Shown: piece after piece, positions 45,086 through 54,125 of the stretch
Numbering within the stretch: position 1 is the first letter of the stretch
Layout of the letters: every line of letters begins with the position of its first letter
Assembly: GCF_042676385.1 (NCBI RefSeq)
Contig: NZ_JBHTHA010000035.1
Span: 40,618-104,617 of the forward strand
Source of the DNA: Paenibacillus_E sp042676385
GTDB lineage: Bacteria; Bacillota; Bacilli; Paenibacillales; NBRC-103111
Direction: 5' to 3'
Length of the DNA stretch: 64,000 bases
Made by a program: the position numbers and the translations under genes
The notes under the pieces: model-generated
What the model saw: only the letters and a program-made list of their open reading frames with translations
Database searches by the model: none
Told to the model about the DNA's origin: nothing

Positions 45086-45285
45086 GGCATCTGCGCTCCT
45101 TTCATAAGGAAAAAGGTGATCTGTACTTTTTTTTCTTACAGATATCATGTATCATAGTTTAGTATTGACTGTTGTACAATTCGCCTATCTGAACCATATT
45201 ATAGATGCTAAGAAACTTCGATAGCAAGTTTAGGCGAATTTTGGAATATCTTGTAGCCGAGTCTACAAAGACAGGAGGTTTCATT

Positions 45286-46341
45286 ATGTTAGCGATTGAC
45301 GTTCAACAGCTTCGCAAGGAGTTTCAAGTGCAGCAAAGCCGCGGCGGATTGAAAGGCGCTTTCCAGGATTTGTTCAAAAGAGAGTACAAGCATGTCACCG
45401 CTGTGAAAGATATCAGCTTTCAAATTCCGAAGGGCGAAATTTGCGGATATATCGGTGAAAATGGCGCCGGCAAATCGACAACGATCAAAATGCTGACCGG
45501 CATTCTGGTCCCGACGTCAGGTCATATTAAAGTAAATGGCTTCGTCCCATTTAAAGAACGGGAGAAATTCGTCTCCGGCATCGGTGTGGTATTCGGCCAA
45601 CGCAGCCAGCTTTGGTGGGATATCGGTGTTGTGGAATCCTTTCAATTATTGAAGAAAGTGTACCGCGTCTCCGAAGCCGATTACAAAAAACGTCTCGACG
45701 AGCTCGTGGATCGATTGCAGCTTTCCGACCTGCTTTCGCGACCTGTTCGTAAGCTGAGTCTGGGTCAACGGATGCGTTGTGAACTCGCCGCTTCATTAAT
45801 ACATAATCCGGCAATCCTGTTCTTGGATGAACCGACGATTGGTTTGGATATTGTAGTGAAGACGGAAATTCGCGAGTTTCTCAAGTCACTGAATCAGCGG
45901 TACGAGACGACCATTCTGCTCACCACACATGATCTGCAGGATATTGAAGCTCTGTGCTCCCGTGTTATTATGCTCGATGACGGCCGTATTATCTATGACG
46001 GCGGGCTCGAAGAACTGAAAGCGAAGTGGGGCAAGGGTAAAGAAGTCGTGCTTCAATTCGAATACCCGGTTACTTTGCCTAAACTGCAGGAATTGACGCG
46101 AGGCTTGGACGTTGCTTGGCAGCTTGAGAACGAGCTGTCTGCCAAAGTGTTCATCCCGCAGGATCGGGCCAATGTCTCCGAGGTGCTGAGTCGCGTAGTT
46201 GGCGTGCTGCAAATCCAGGACATCAAAATCAACGAAACGAACACGGATGACATCGTCCGTGAAATTTATAAGTCAGGATCTGCGGAAGTGAAGCGCCCGG
46301 AGGAAGTACAGCAAAATGAAGGAGTCGCCACCCATGCTTAG
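45286..46341 (+). CDS. ABC-2 type exporter, ATP-binding subunit
   Basis: A 351-residue ATPase of the COG4586 type. Walker A is GYIGENGAGKSTTIKML, the Q-loop region is VVFGQRSQLWWDI, the signature is LSLGQRMRCELAASL, Walker B is ILFLDEPTIGLD, and the H-loop is LLTTHDLQDIE. The ATG at 45286 has AGGAGG 7 nt upstream. It is the first gene of a three-gene operon with the two permeases that follow, overlapping the first by 8 bp. Related systems export drugs or lipids; the substrate is unknown. Confidence 0.93.
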   Translation: MLAIDVQQLRKEFQVQQSRGGLKGAFQDLFKREYKHVTAVKDISFQIPKGEICGYIGENGAGKSTTIKMLTGILVPTSGHIKVNGFVPFKEREKFVSGIGVVFGQRSQLWWDIGVVESFQLLKKVYRVSEADYKKRLDELVDRLQLSDLLSRPVRKLSLGQRMRCELAASLIHNPAILFLDEPTIGLDIVVKTEIREFLKSLNQRYETTILLTTHDLQDIEALCSRVIMLDDGRIIYDGGLEELKAKWGKGKEVVLQFEYPVTLPKLQELTRGLDVAWQLENELSAKVFIPQDRANVSEVLSRVVGVLQIQDIKINETNTDDIVREIYKSGSAEVKRPEEVQQNEGVATHA

Positions 46342-47128
46342 CGCTTATTTGGAAGTCATCCGCATGCGGTTCCTGATGATGCTGGCTTACCGCGTTAATT
46401 ATTACAGCGGCATTCTGATTTATGCACTTAATATTGGTTCGTATTATTTCGTTTATAAGGCGATTTACGGCGATCAAGCGGTTATTCAGGGCATGACCCT
46501 TGGACAAATGACCACGTATGTAGCCATTTCCTGGATGGGCAGGGCGTTTTATTTCAATAACTTGGACCGGGAGATTGCCACCGAAATCCGGGACGGCAGT
46601 GTAGCGATTCAATTCATCCGGCCTTACAATTACGTCAATGTGAAAATGATGCAAGGACTCGGCGAAGGCATCTTCAGGCTCCTTTTGTTTACAACACCGG
46701 GGATGGTTTTCGTCTGGCTGCTCCTGCCTGTGGAATTGCCGACAGATCCAATGCGCTGGCTCATCTATCTGGTTATGCTGTTCTTCAGCTTCCTCATTAA
46801 TACCCAGCTTAATATCATTACAGGGCTGTTTGCATTCTTCCTGGAAAATAACGAGGGACTTATGCGCATGAAGCGTGTGGCGGTAGACCTATTTTCAGGG
46901 CTTATTATTCCGATTTCCTTCTTCCCGGGCTGGTCCAAGTCGGTCTTGGAGTGGCTGCCTTTTCAGGCGATCACTTACCTGCCAAGCGCCGTTTTCACCG
47001 GTAAAATTACAGGGTCTGAAGTATTTCAAATGCTAGGCATTCAAGCGTTATGGTTCTTCGTTCTTATTATTCCAATGTACATCTTGTGGAACAAATCGAG
47101 AACGCGCTTGTTTGTGCAGGGAGGTTGA
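46334..47128 (+). CDS. ABC-2 family permease, first subunit
   Basis: A 264-residue membrane protein of the COG4587/DUF990 type with six predicted helices. It begins MLSAYLEVIRMRFLMMLAYRVNYYSGI, typical of the family. The ATG at 46334 has AAGGAG 9 nt upstream and overlaps the end of the ATPase gene; the ATG at 46316 lies before that site. It forms the channel with the next gene's product. Confidence 0.9.
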   Translation: MLSAYLEVIRMRFLMMLAYRVNYYSGILIYALNIGSYYFVYKAIYGDQAVIQGMTLGQMTTYVAISWMGRAFYFNNLDREIATEIRDGSVAIQFIRPYNYVNVKMMQGLGEGIFRLLLFTTPGMVFVWLLLPVELPTDPMRWLIYLVMLFFSFLINTQLNIITGLFAFFLENNEGLMRMKRVAVDLFSGLIIPISFFPGWSKSVLEWLPFQAITYLPSAVFTGKITGSEVFQMLGIQALWFFVLIIPMYILWNKSRTRLFVQGG

Positions 47129-47133
47129 TGCGG

Positions 47134-47919
47134 ATGTTCTATCTATCTCTCGTTGTCGACTACTTGAAAAATTACATGAAAACACGCCTCACCTACCGAT
47201 CCGACTTTTGGATTGAAGTGCTGTCTGACCTTTTGTTCAATGGACTGAACTTGTTCTTCATCCTAGTCGTCTTCCTGCAAACGCAATCGCTCGGCGGGTG
47301 GAATCAGAAGCAGATATTGTTCATTTACGGTTATTTTATGATTCCGTATGGCTTGTTTATCACCTTTTTTAATCTGTGGGGCTTCAGTGAAAAATATATT
47401 GTTAAAGGCGAAATGGACCGCATTCTAACGCGGCCGGCATACAATCTCTGGCAGCTGATGCTTGAAAATCTGGACCCGGCTTCGTTGTTCAGTGCGCTTG
47501 CGGGCGCTGTTGTTATGATCTACTCGTGGGTGGAGCTCGGCTTGCCGTTCCATTGGTACGATCCGCTGATGTTTATCGTTCTGGTCATCGGATCGGTGCT
47601 TATCTATGCAGGAGTGTACATCTCATTGACGTCGCTCGCATTTTTCTCCGATGCGCCAACGGGCATCTTGCCGCTCATTTGGAACATCCAGAACTATGGT
47701 CGATATCCTGTGACGATTTATAACAGACTGCTTAGAAGCATTTTGACTTGGATATTGCCTTTTGCTTTTGTCGGCTTTTATCCTGCGGCCTACTTTATTG
47801 ACCCGGCCAACTGGAAGTGGTTCGCGTTGCTGACCCCTCTTATGGGAATTGTGTTCAGCATCTTGGGGATCAGCATTTGGAATATTGGCGTAAAACGTTA
47901 CCGTGGCGCGGGTTCGTAA
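47134..47919 (+). CDS. ABC-2 family permease, second subunit
   Basis: A 261-residue membrane protein of the COG3694/DUF990 type with about six helices (YRSDFWIEVLSDLLFNGLNLFFILVVFL near the N-terminus, GEMDRILTRPAYNLWQLMLEN in the conserved loop). The ATG at 47134 lies 9 nt after AGGGAGG; an ATG at 47128 overlapping the previous stop is also possible. It is the last gene of the exporter operon and is followed by a terminator. Confidence 0.9.
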   Translation: MFYLSLVVDYLKNYMKTRLTYRSDFWIEVLSDLLFNGLNLFFILVVFLQTQSLGGWNQKQILFIYGYFMIPYGLFITFFNLWGFSEKYIVKGEMDRILTRPAYNLWQLMLENLDPASLFSALAGAVVMIYSWVELGLPFHWYDPLMFIVLVIGSVLIYAGVYISLTSLAFFSDAPTGILPLIWNIQNYGRYPVTIYNRLLRSILTWILPFAFVGFYPAAYFIDPANWKWFALLTPLMGIVFSILGISIWNIGVKRYRGAGS

Positions 47920-47922
47920 AAT

Positions 47923-47982
47923 GTAAAAAACCGATACTCCCTTTACACCTGATGGTGCGTGAGGGGATCGGTTTTTCTTTTG
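47923..47982 (+). terminator. Terminator of the ABC exporter operon
   Basis: AAAAAACCGAT with ATCGGTTTTT, with an inner CCCT/AGGG stem, then cttttgg. Confidence 0.88.
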
Positions 47983-48016
47983 GTCTGATGGTCGTTAAAT
48001 AAAGACTTGAAGGGCT

Positions 48017-48410
48017 CATGACTTGAGGCAAGTTTCGCAACAGAGAACATGAGGCGCTATTAGTGTACTAGTTTGACGCAAAATAAATGAAAAATGGTCA
48101 AAAACGAGCTCGATAGAACAAAAGTCTATAATTAAAGAACCATATTCGTTAAACATGGAATCTTGTTCTCTAAGTAATCTTTGGCGGTTGAATCACACAT
48201 TTTTAGCGTCACTTGAGTGTCTTATTAGAGAACCAGGGGCCTTATAGTCATGGCTTGAGGCAAGTTTCGCGAGAGAACAACGGCCTTCGAATTGAGAGGG
48301 CGAGTTGTTGGGTTTGAGACGGAAGAAACCAAGTAACGACTCAATCAGATGTATGGGGAGTGTTATGCGGACTCATCATGTCCAATAACTAACAACGCCC
48401 CATGTTCTCT
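48017..48410. repeat. Intergenic repeat cluster with AGAGAAC motifs and a long direct repeat
   Basis: CATGRCTTGAGGCAAGTTTC (plus GC) occurs at 48017-48038 and 48249-48270 with one mismatch in 22 bp. AGAGAACA or AGAGAACC occurs at 48042, 48227 and 48272 on the plus strand. TGTTCTCT occurs at 48164 and 48403. Sequence after three of them is similar (aGGcgCtatTAG, aggGGCcttATAG, acGGCcttcgaa). No gene is seen in 47983-48427. Confidence 0.65.
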
Positions 48411-48427
48411 GTTCAATTGGTTTCTTG

Positions 48428-48949
48428 CTATAACTGTGCTCCATGATGACGAAGAAGCTCCGCAACGTTATTATTGCCTTGCTTCAGTGCAAGAGACAAT
48501 GGTGATACTCCCCCTTCAGCCTTTGCATTTACATCTGCGCCATGTTCGATCAGTATGCGAATAATCTCTAAGTTATCTTCATGGAACGCCGCGGTATGCA
48601 AGCAGGTATGACCATTACTGTCAACTATCGTTGTCTGAGCTTGATGAGCCAGAAGCAGCTTGATGACCTCGATATTTCTCTCGCCTGCAATCGCTGCATG
48701 CAGAGCTGTATTGGAAGGAATGTAAGAAATCTTTGAATGAGATACTGCATTGACATTGGCGCCATGGTCTAACAAAACCTGAACGATATGCTGATTGCCA
48801 AAATGCGCTGCAAATCCAAGAGGTGTAAGCCCATCGCCGTTTTCTGTATTTGCAAGATTAGAGTGAGAGTTCAAAATCTCATTTAATCGTGCTGCATCCC
48901 CAGAATGTATAGACTGAAATACGTCGTCAATGATTTGTTTTAACTCCAT
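48428..48949 (-). CDS. Ankyrin-repeat protein
   Basis: A 173-residue protein made of about four ankyrin repeats (residues ~34-170): GLTPLGFAAHFGNQHIVQVLLDHGANVNAV, NTALHAAIAGERNIEVIKLLLAHQAQ, HTCLHTAAFHEDNLEIIRILIEHGADVNAK, and a last partial repeat. These mediate protein contacts; the partner is unknown. AAGGAG precedes the ATG. There is no signal peptide. Single gene, divergent from the gene at 49080. Confidence 0.92.
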   Translation of the reverse strand: MELKQIIDDVFQSIHSGDAARLNEILNSHSNLANTENGDGLTPLGFAAHFGNQHIVQVLLDHGANVNAVSHSKISYIPSNTALHAAIAGERNIEVIKLLLAHQAQTTIVDSNGHTCLHTAAFHEDNLEIIRILIEHGADVNAKAEGGVSPLSLALKQGNNNVAELLRHHGAQL

Positions 48950-49079
48950 AAATGTTGTCTCCTTTTCGACCTGACTAAACCCCAGTACTTACCATTATAA
49001 TCCATAAATTTTAAATGTTCATGTGAATTAATGCTATCATATAATGGTATTTATTTCCATTCATAAGGAGCGTGGTGGT

Positions 49080-50120
49080 TTGAAAACCTTCTTGATATTC
49101 GTTTTAGTATCCTTCGGATGGATACACCTATCTTCACAAGGAAACTCTTCACCACCATCCGTTAATAGCGTTGAATCAAATTTGAGTTTACAGGATCAGG
49201 TTTATGCATTAGATCAGGTGTACAAACAGTTTTCGTTGGTCGTTAGGAGTGTCAGTACATCTCTTAATGAACATCAAGAGGACATGATTCTTTTGGATGT
49301 TAGGAAGATCGAACAACACCGTGAGGCTTTGGGTGAAAAGGAGACTGCCGATCTTAAACAAGCCATCTACAAGGCCATTGGCAGATCATTTCCATTGGAG
49401 ATAACGTCGTATGTCATTCCGAACGAAGCGGAAGCCGTAGGTATAATTACGGAAATTGATGCTGAGGACCACAAGGTGTTGATTGTAAATCCTGAGTGGT
49501 GTTTGGATAGAGACTGCAAGGAGCATGAGTCATATTGGGTAAAGCCAGAGAATGATATCAAGATTATCTCTGAGGTACAAGATGGTATGTTGAACTTTGG
49601 GCAGTTACGAATAGGCGATTGGATTGAAGTCTGGAGCAATGGAGCTGTCCTGCAAAGCGCCCCCGCCGAAATGCTTGCACTGGACATCGTTGTTAAGATA
49701 GAGAAGAATGAGCCCGCAGTAGCGTTATCCTCATTGTTAAAAACGAATTTTGAGCCTATCAAACAAATCGACATCAGGTACGGAGACGGAAAAAGCCTGA
49801 CCCTCACCGATGAAAAAGTCTTAGAGCGGATAGCTTCTATGCTGAAAAAGATTGAACTCACCCCGGCTAGAGATCAACGAACGGTTATAGGTTTTCTGTA
49901 TTTCATGGATATAACGATTGGTGATCGGAAAATTCGATACGAAAACGACCTGCGATTCGGTGACCTAAAATATCTCCATAATTTCCTCACACAGGAATTG
50001 AATGACGAGATCGTCCGGATAGGCAGAGAAAAGATCCCTAATCTTCTTCCAGGTATCGTTCGGCAGCATAATGACGATAGGGATAAGCCGTTTGCTGTTC
50101 GTACCGGTTATACCGCATAA
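49080..50120 (+). CDS. Hypothetical protein with a DUF3221-like region
   Basis: A 346-residue protein with a hydrophobic N-terminus (MKTFLIFVLVSFGWIHL) that acts as signal peptide or anchor. Residues ~120-215 resemble the DUF3221 beta-barrel of Bacillales secreted proteins (VGIITEIDAEDHKVLIVNPEW, FGQLRIGDWIEVWSNGAVLQSAPA). The C-terminal ~120 residues (KQIDIRYGDGKSLTLTDEKVLERIASMLKKI) are unassigned. The TTG at 49080 is chosen because AAGGAG lies 9 nt upstream. Function unknown. Confidence 0.75.
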   Translation: MKTFLIFVLVSFGWIHLSSQGNSSPPSVNSVESNLSLQDQVYALDQVYKQFSLVVRSVSTSLNEHQEDMILLDVRKIEQHREALGEKETADLKQAIYKAIGRSFPLEITSYVIPNEAEAVGIITEIDAEDHKVLIVNPEWCLDRDCKEHESYWVKPENDIKIISEVQDGMLNFGQLRIGDWIEVWSNGAVLQSAPAEMLALDIVVKIEKNEPAVALSSLLKTNFEPIKQIDIRYGDGKSLTLTDEKVLERIASMLKKIELTPARDQRTVIGFLYFMDITIGDRKIRYENDLRFGDLKYLHNFLTQELNDEIVRIGREKIPNLLPGIVRQHNDDRDKPFAVRTGYTA

Positions 50121-50158
50121 TGTGTCTATACAGTTATAGGAAATAGGAGAGAATGTTC

Positions 50159-50638
50159 ATGACACAAGAGACGGTCCGACGTGCCGCGCCTGATTTTACA
50201 TTACTTGCATCCAATGGGAAGCAAGTATCTCTTCGGGATTATAGAGGCAAGAAGGTGGTCATTTATTTTTACCCGCAGGACGACACGCCGACTTGTACCC
50301 AAGAATCGTGCGATTTCCGTGATTATAACGGCAAGTTCGCCGAGTTAGGCGTGGAAGTTATTGGGATCAGTCCAGACGATCTGAAAGCGCACGATAAGTT
50401 CATCGCAAAGTACGAATTACCATTCTTGCTGCTGTCCGATCCCGATCATCAGGTCGCCGAGAAGTTTGGCGTATGGGCATTGAAGAAGCTCTATGGCCGA
50501 GAATATATGGGCATTGTCCGTACGACGTTCCTGATAGACGAGGAAGGCAAGATCGTAAAAGAGTGGAGCAAAGTCAGAATTAAGAAGCATGTGCAGTCGG
50601 TTTTAGACGCAGTTAAGGAAATGGACCGGAACATATAA
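50159..50638 (+). CDS. bcp: Thiol peroxidase, BCP/PrxQ type
   Basis: A 159-residue peroxiredoxin that reduces hydrogen peroxide and organic peroxides using thioredoxin. Peroxidatic Cys46 and resolving Cys51 (TCTQESC, C-x4-C) mark the atypical two-Cys PrxQ group, and FYPQDDTPTC is the active-site block. The ATG at 50159 is 8 nt after AGGAGA; the ATG at 50153 is too close. It is cytoplasmic. The aminopeptidase gene follows after 32 bp and may share the transcript. Confidence 0.95.
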   Translation: MTQETVRRAAPDFTLLASNGKQVSLRDYRGKKVVIYFYPQDDTPTCTQESCDFRDYNGKFAELGVEVIGISPDDLKAHDKFIAKYELPFLLLSDPDHQVAEKFGVWALKKLYGREYMGIVRTTFLIDEEGKIVKEWSKVRIKKHVQSVLDAVKEMDRNI

Positions 50639-50670
50639 TAAGATGATCTGAATAAAAAGGATGGTTAATC

Positions 50671-51621
50671 ATGAATCCGCAACTAACGGAAATTAGCAAA
50701 AATGTGTTGAAAAACTGTTTGGGGCTCCGGGAAAACGAAACGTTCCTTGTTGTTTCGGATGATGCGAAGAAAGAGCTTGCAGAGTCGCTCTACGAGGCAG
50801 GAAAAAGCTTAGGCGCAGAAGCGGTGCTGATGGTGATGAAAGAACGGAGCAAACCGGGCGAGGAGCCGCCTGCGGGTGTAGCATCAGCCATGGTGAACTC
50901 ACAAGTTGTCGTATGCATCACAAAGCATTCACTAACGCATACGCAAGCCCGTAAACAAGCTGTTGCAGCCGGTGCCAGAGTGGCGACTATGCCGGGAATT
51001 ACCGAGGATATGTTCCTTGAAGGAGCCATTTCTGCCGACTATACGCAGGTTAAAGCGCTCACGGAAAAGGTAACCGACATGCTGACGGAGGCCAAGAACG
51101 TACGGATCGAAAAGGACGGCTATACGTTATCTTTTTCCCTGGAGGGGAGAAACGGCGTTCCGAGCACGGGGATGTACCTGAATCCGGGTGAATCCGGAAA
51201 TTTGCCTTCCGGGGAAGGTTTTATTGCTCCGGTCGAAGGAAAGGCAGCAGGGCAAATTCTCGTAGACGGTTCTGTTGCGGGCATCGGAGCGCTAGACTCG
51301 CCATTGCTGCTGACACTGGAGCAAGGACGACTTACTAACGTGGAGGGCGGTGAAGCGGGCGAGAAGTTGCTTCGGATGTTAGGGGAAGAAGACGGAAGAT
51401 TCCTTGCGGAATTCGGCATTGGGACTAACGATAAAGCAAGAATTACCGGAGTTATCCTGGAGGATGAAAAAGTATACGGGACGATTCATGTCGCTTTTGG
51501 CAGCAACAACACGTTCGGGGGATCGATCGCTGCAGGAGTCCATATCGACTGTGTCGTCAGCCGGCCGGATGTTTATTTAGATGACCGGCTTATTATGAAA
51601 CAAGGACAACTGCTCATATAG
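50671..51621 (+). CDS. M29-like aminopeptidase (AmpS family)
   Basis: A 316-residue protein of the thermophilic aminopeptidase family (COG2309), also related to the ring-opening dioxygenase NicX. Likely metal ligands lie in FLAEFGIGTND, LEDEKVYGTIHVAFG and GVHIDCVVSRP. The N-terminal ~140 residues form a Rossmann-like part (FLVVSDDAKKELAESLYEAG). It is shorter than classical M29 enzymes (~400 residues), so peptidase activity is probable but not certain. AAAAGGATGG lies upstream of the ATG. Confidence 0.82.
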   Translation: MNPQLTEISKNVLKNCLGLRENETFLVVSDDAKKELAESLYEAGKSLGAEAVLMVMKERSKPGEEPPAGVASAMVNSQVVVCITKHSLTHTQARKQAVAAGARVATMPGITEDMFLEGAISADYTQVKALTEKVTDMLTEAKNVRIEKDGYTLSFSLEGRNGVPSTGMYLNPGESGNLPSGEGFIAPVEGKAAGQILVDGSVAGIGALDSPLLLTLEQGRLTNVEGGEAGEKLLRMLGEEDGRFLAEFGIGTNDKARITGVILEDEKVYGTIHVAFGSNNTFGGSIAAGVHIDCVVSRPDVYLDDRLIMKQGQLLI

Positions 51622-51655
51622 AAGCAAGTATGTTTCACGACCGAAAGGAATGTTG

Positions 51656-52903
51656 ATGATGTGGATGATGCTCAAAGACCGAAGAATGCTGTTTCTTATG
51701 ATAGCAAATATATTATCGTCAATCGGATCCGGCGTTACGATGATCGGGGTGCCGTGGCTTTTGGTCAACCGTGCCGGCGGGGATGAAATCTATGGATACG
51801 CGACTTTAGCTTCGACGATTGTGCTTTTCTTCCTATCCCCGCAAATCGGCGTTTTCATTGATCGTTTTTCTCGAAAGAAATTGCTTTTGCTAAGTGAAGT
51901 GATCGGCGGGTCGGTCACGTTGGGGTTTGCCCTTTGGGGCTTCTATGCGGGACATTTCGAAACGTGGATGTTGATAACCTTATACTTTAGCGGGTCCCTC
52001 TACTATAATGTTCACTTCCCGACACAGTTTGCTTTTACGCAAGAGATCTTCTCGAAAGAGCAGTACAAGACCTTGAATTCGATGCTGGAAGTACAAAATC
52101 AGTCCACCTCGATGATTGCCGGGGGCATCTCGAGTTTAGTCGTTGACCATGTCGACATGGCATGGATTCTTTTGGCCGACGCGATGACGTATTTCGCAGG
52201 TTTCGGTCTGTTTCTTCTCATTCCTTATGTACAGAACCGTTTGGTAAAAGCGACGCAAGCCGGTTCCATGTGGTCCAACATCGCAGAAGGCTTTCGTTAT
52301 TTGAAAACGAAACCCATTCTCGTGGTCTTTTTTTTATGTGCTCTCATGCCTTTTATATGCGTAATGGTGGGGAACTATCTCTATCCCGTATACATTACCA
52401 GCGTTCTTCATGGCGGGGCTGACGTGTTCGGAGCAGCCGATATGATCTTTGCGATCGGTGCCGTAGTTGCCGGACTAACGGTCCCCATGCTTATGCAGCG
52501 GTTGGGTTCCTACTATACGACGATTCTCGCGTTCGTTCTCTTTAGTCTATCGATTATTTTCTTTTATGCCCTTCCTATCGTCAGTATTTTTCTCGCATTC
52601 AAAACGCTGAACGGATGGGGAAATGCAGGAAGTCGCGTAGCCAGAAATACGATTTTAATGGAAATCGTACCGAACCATCTGATTGGTCGCGTGAACAGTT
52701 TCTTTAATACGGTAGGGATGGGAATGCGCGTTCTACTCATCGGTATATGTACCCAAATTGTCACCTTTCAAGGTGCAAGAGCAGCGCTTCTTTTACTCGG
52801 AGCGTTACTGCTAGTTAGCTTGATTGGTCTTATTCGCAGCAAAAGCCTTTTTGCAGCTTCTATATCGCCCTCAGCGCACGAAACTGCAACCCAGGAAGCC
52901 TAA
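51656..52903 (+). CDS. Major facilitator superfamily transporter (MFS_3-like)
   Basis: A 415-residue integral membrane protein with about 12 helices. DRFSRKKLLLLSEVIGG fits the A-loop motif between helices 2 and 3. FTQEIFSKEQYKTLNSMLEVQNQSTSMIAGGISS is typical of MFS_3/enterobactin-exporter-like proteins. It probably exports a drug, siderophore or other small molecule. Several start codons are clustered; ATG 51656 is 6 nt after AAAGGA and is preferred over 51650. A terminator follows directly. Confidence 0.9.
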   Translation: MMWMMLKDRRMLFLMIANILSSIGSGVTMIGVPWLLVNRAGGDEIYGYATLASTIVLFFLSPQIGVFIDRFSRKKLLLLSEVIGGSVTLGFALWGFYAGHFETWMLITLYFSGSLYYNVHFPTQFAFTQEIFSKEQYKTLNSMLEVQNQSTSMIAGGISSLVVDHVDMAWILLADAMTYFAGFGLFLLIPYVQNRLVKATQAGSMWSNIAEGFRYLKTKPILVVFFLCALMPFICVMVGNYLYPVYITSVLHGGADVFGAADMIFAIGAVVAGLTVPMLMQRLGSYYTTILAFVLFSLSIIFFYALPIVSIFLAFKTLNGWGNAGSRVARNTILMEIVPNHLIGRVNSFFNTVGMGMRVLLIGICTQIVTFQGARAALLLLGALLLVSLIGLIRSKSLFAASISPSAHETATQEA

Positions 52904-52944
52904 GATCTTGAGAGATTCGTCTCTCAAGGTCTTTTCTTTTGTTT
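52900..52944 (+). terminator. Terminator of the MFS gene
   Basis: AAGATCTTGAGAG (52902-52914) with CTCTCAAGGTCTT (52921-52933), then ttctttt. Confidence 0.92.
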
Positions 52945-53011
52945 TCAAGAAGGATATAAATGGAAAATATAGAATATACATTCGTATACAGGGAGTAGGG
53001 GAGGGATGAGT

Positions 53012-53536
53012 ATGGACGTTATTGTTAAGCAAGTTCCTGCATTAAAAGCGGCTGTTTTACCTGCTGTTGCTGATTTCAGTTCAATGGGCCATGAAGTGCG
53101 AAAAGCTTGGCATCAAGTCGTTGAAGCCTTGCCTGTGGGCCATCCGAATCGGACCAATACGGATCGGGGCATCGTGTTCATCCCTCAGTGGGAAGCACGC
53201 ATAGAGGGGAAGCCAGTCCTGTATGCAGGGGTAGAAATAAACGCTAAGGATGATGTGCCGCAGTATTTGGAAGTAATCGATATACCGGAGCATACCTATG
53301 CCGCTATCCATGTTCAAGGGGATCGGGAACAAATGTGGAGTATTTATAAGCAGCTTGATGAATGGATAGCAAATTCCGGGGAATACAGGCTTGCTAACGA
53401 ACAAGGCTCATTTGGTTTTGAGGTCAACGATCTGCAAGTCAATCCGTTCGATATCCCTTGGGATATTATCAATGAGTTTAATTACGAAATTTATAAAGCA
53501 ATTGTAAAAAAAGAGGAGGCGATTACTCGTGGTTAA
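53012..53536 (+). CDS. GyrI-like / AraC effector-binding domain protein
   Basis: A 174-residue stand-alone GyrI-like small-molecule-binding domain with no DNA-binding part. The pattern VIDIPEHTYAAIHVQGDREQMWSIYKQLDEWIANSG, and a final FGFEVNDLQ region with acidic residues, are typical. ATG 53012 lies 6 nt after GGGGAGGG; an ATG at 53006 abuts it. It overlaps the following VOC gene by 8 bp, so the two proteins are translationally coupled. Role unknown; relatives bind cationic or hydrophobic drugs. Confidence 0.85.
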   Translation: MDVIVKQVPALKAAVLPAVADFSSMGHEVRKAWHQVVEALPVGHPNRTNTDRGIVFIPQWEARIEGKPVLYAGVEINAKDDVPQYLEVIDIPEHTYAAIHVQGDREQMWSIYKQLDEWIANSGEYRLANEQGSFGFEVNDLQVNPFDIPWDIINEFNYEIYKAIVKKEEAITRG

Positions 53537-53921
53537 TCCGCTTTTACCCAAAGTTGCAGGAACATTCATTCCGGTGCGGGACATTGAAAAAGCGCGTGAT
53601 TGGTATTGCCGTTTATTCGGCTTTCCGCTCGATACCCCAATCTTGTTCGGGCATTTATGCGCATTACCAGTTGAAGGACCGGGTATTATTCTAGATACAA
53701 TGCCGATGTGGGGAGGCGAAGAGCCGCAAGGAGCGGCACCCTTTCAGACGCCTGCAATCATGTTTCCGACTCGTGACCTGGAGGCTGCATATGCCTACAT
53801 GAAAGAGCTCGGTGTTGAGCTCGTAACGGAGATACAGGATAACCACTGGTTCGTATTTAAAGACCCTGATGGCAACCTGCTAATGATTTGTAAAGATCAT
53901 TCTAACGCAGAAAATGCGTAG
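53529..53921 (+). CDS. VOC-family (glyoxalase-like) protein
   Basis: A 130-residue single VOC domain (GTFIPVRDIEKARDWYCRLFGFPL at the N-terminus, HWFVFKDPDGNLLMICKDH at the C-terminus, where the Glu metal ligand is replaced). It may be a small-molecule-binding or resistance protein. The start is GTG at 53529 with GAGGAGG 9 nt upstream. Coupled to the GyrI-like gene. Confidence 0.88.
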   Translation: MVNPLLPKVAGTFIPVRDIEKARDWYCRLFGFPLDTPILFGHLCALPVEGPGIILDTMPMWGGEEPQGAAPFQTPAIMFPTRDLEAAYAYMKELGVELVTEIQDNHWFVFKDPDGNLLMICKDHSNAENA

Positions 53922-53972
53922 ATTCGGAATCGAATAGCTGCCACAAGTTGATGTGTACGTGCCTTATGAGCT

Positions 53973-54026
53973 CAAAAAAGAAGAAGCTTTCTTCTCCATT
54001 GGAGGGGGAAGCTTCTTCTTTAAATT
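53973..54026. terminator. Bidirectional-looking terminator
   Basis: AAGAAGAAGCTTTC and GGAAGCTTCTTCTT form a long stem; A and T runs lie on both sides. Confidence 0.88.
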
Positions 54027-54125
54027 CCTCTTCATTTGATTCGCAGACATGACATACTATGCGCCTGCCTCCCATATACTCTATCAGCAGGTCAAAATGA
54101 TAGAACAAGCGGAGGGATTATCGGC

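Noticed and set aside
48349..48564. 71-codon plus-strand open frame
   Set aside because: It is antisense to the ankyrin gene and begins inside the repeat cluster, with no ribosome-binding site.
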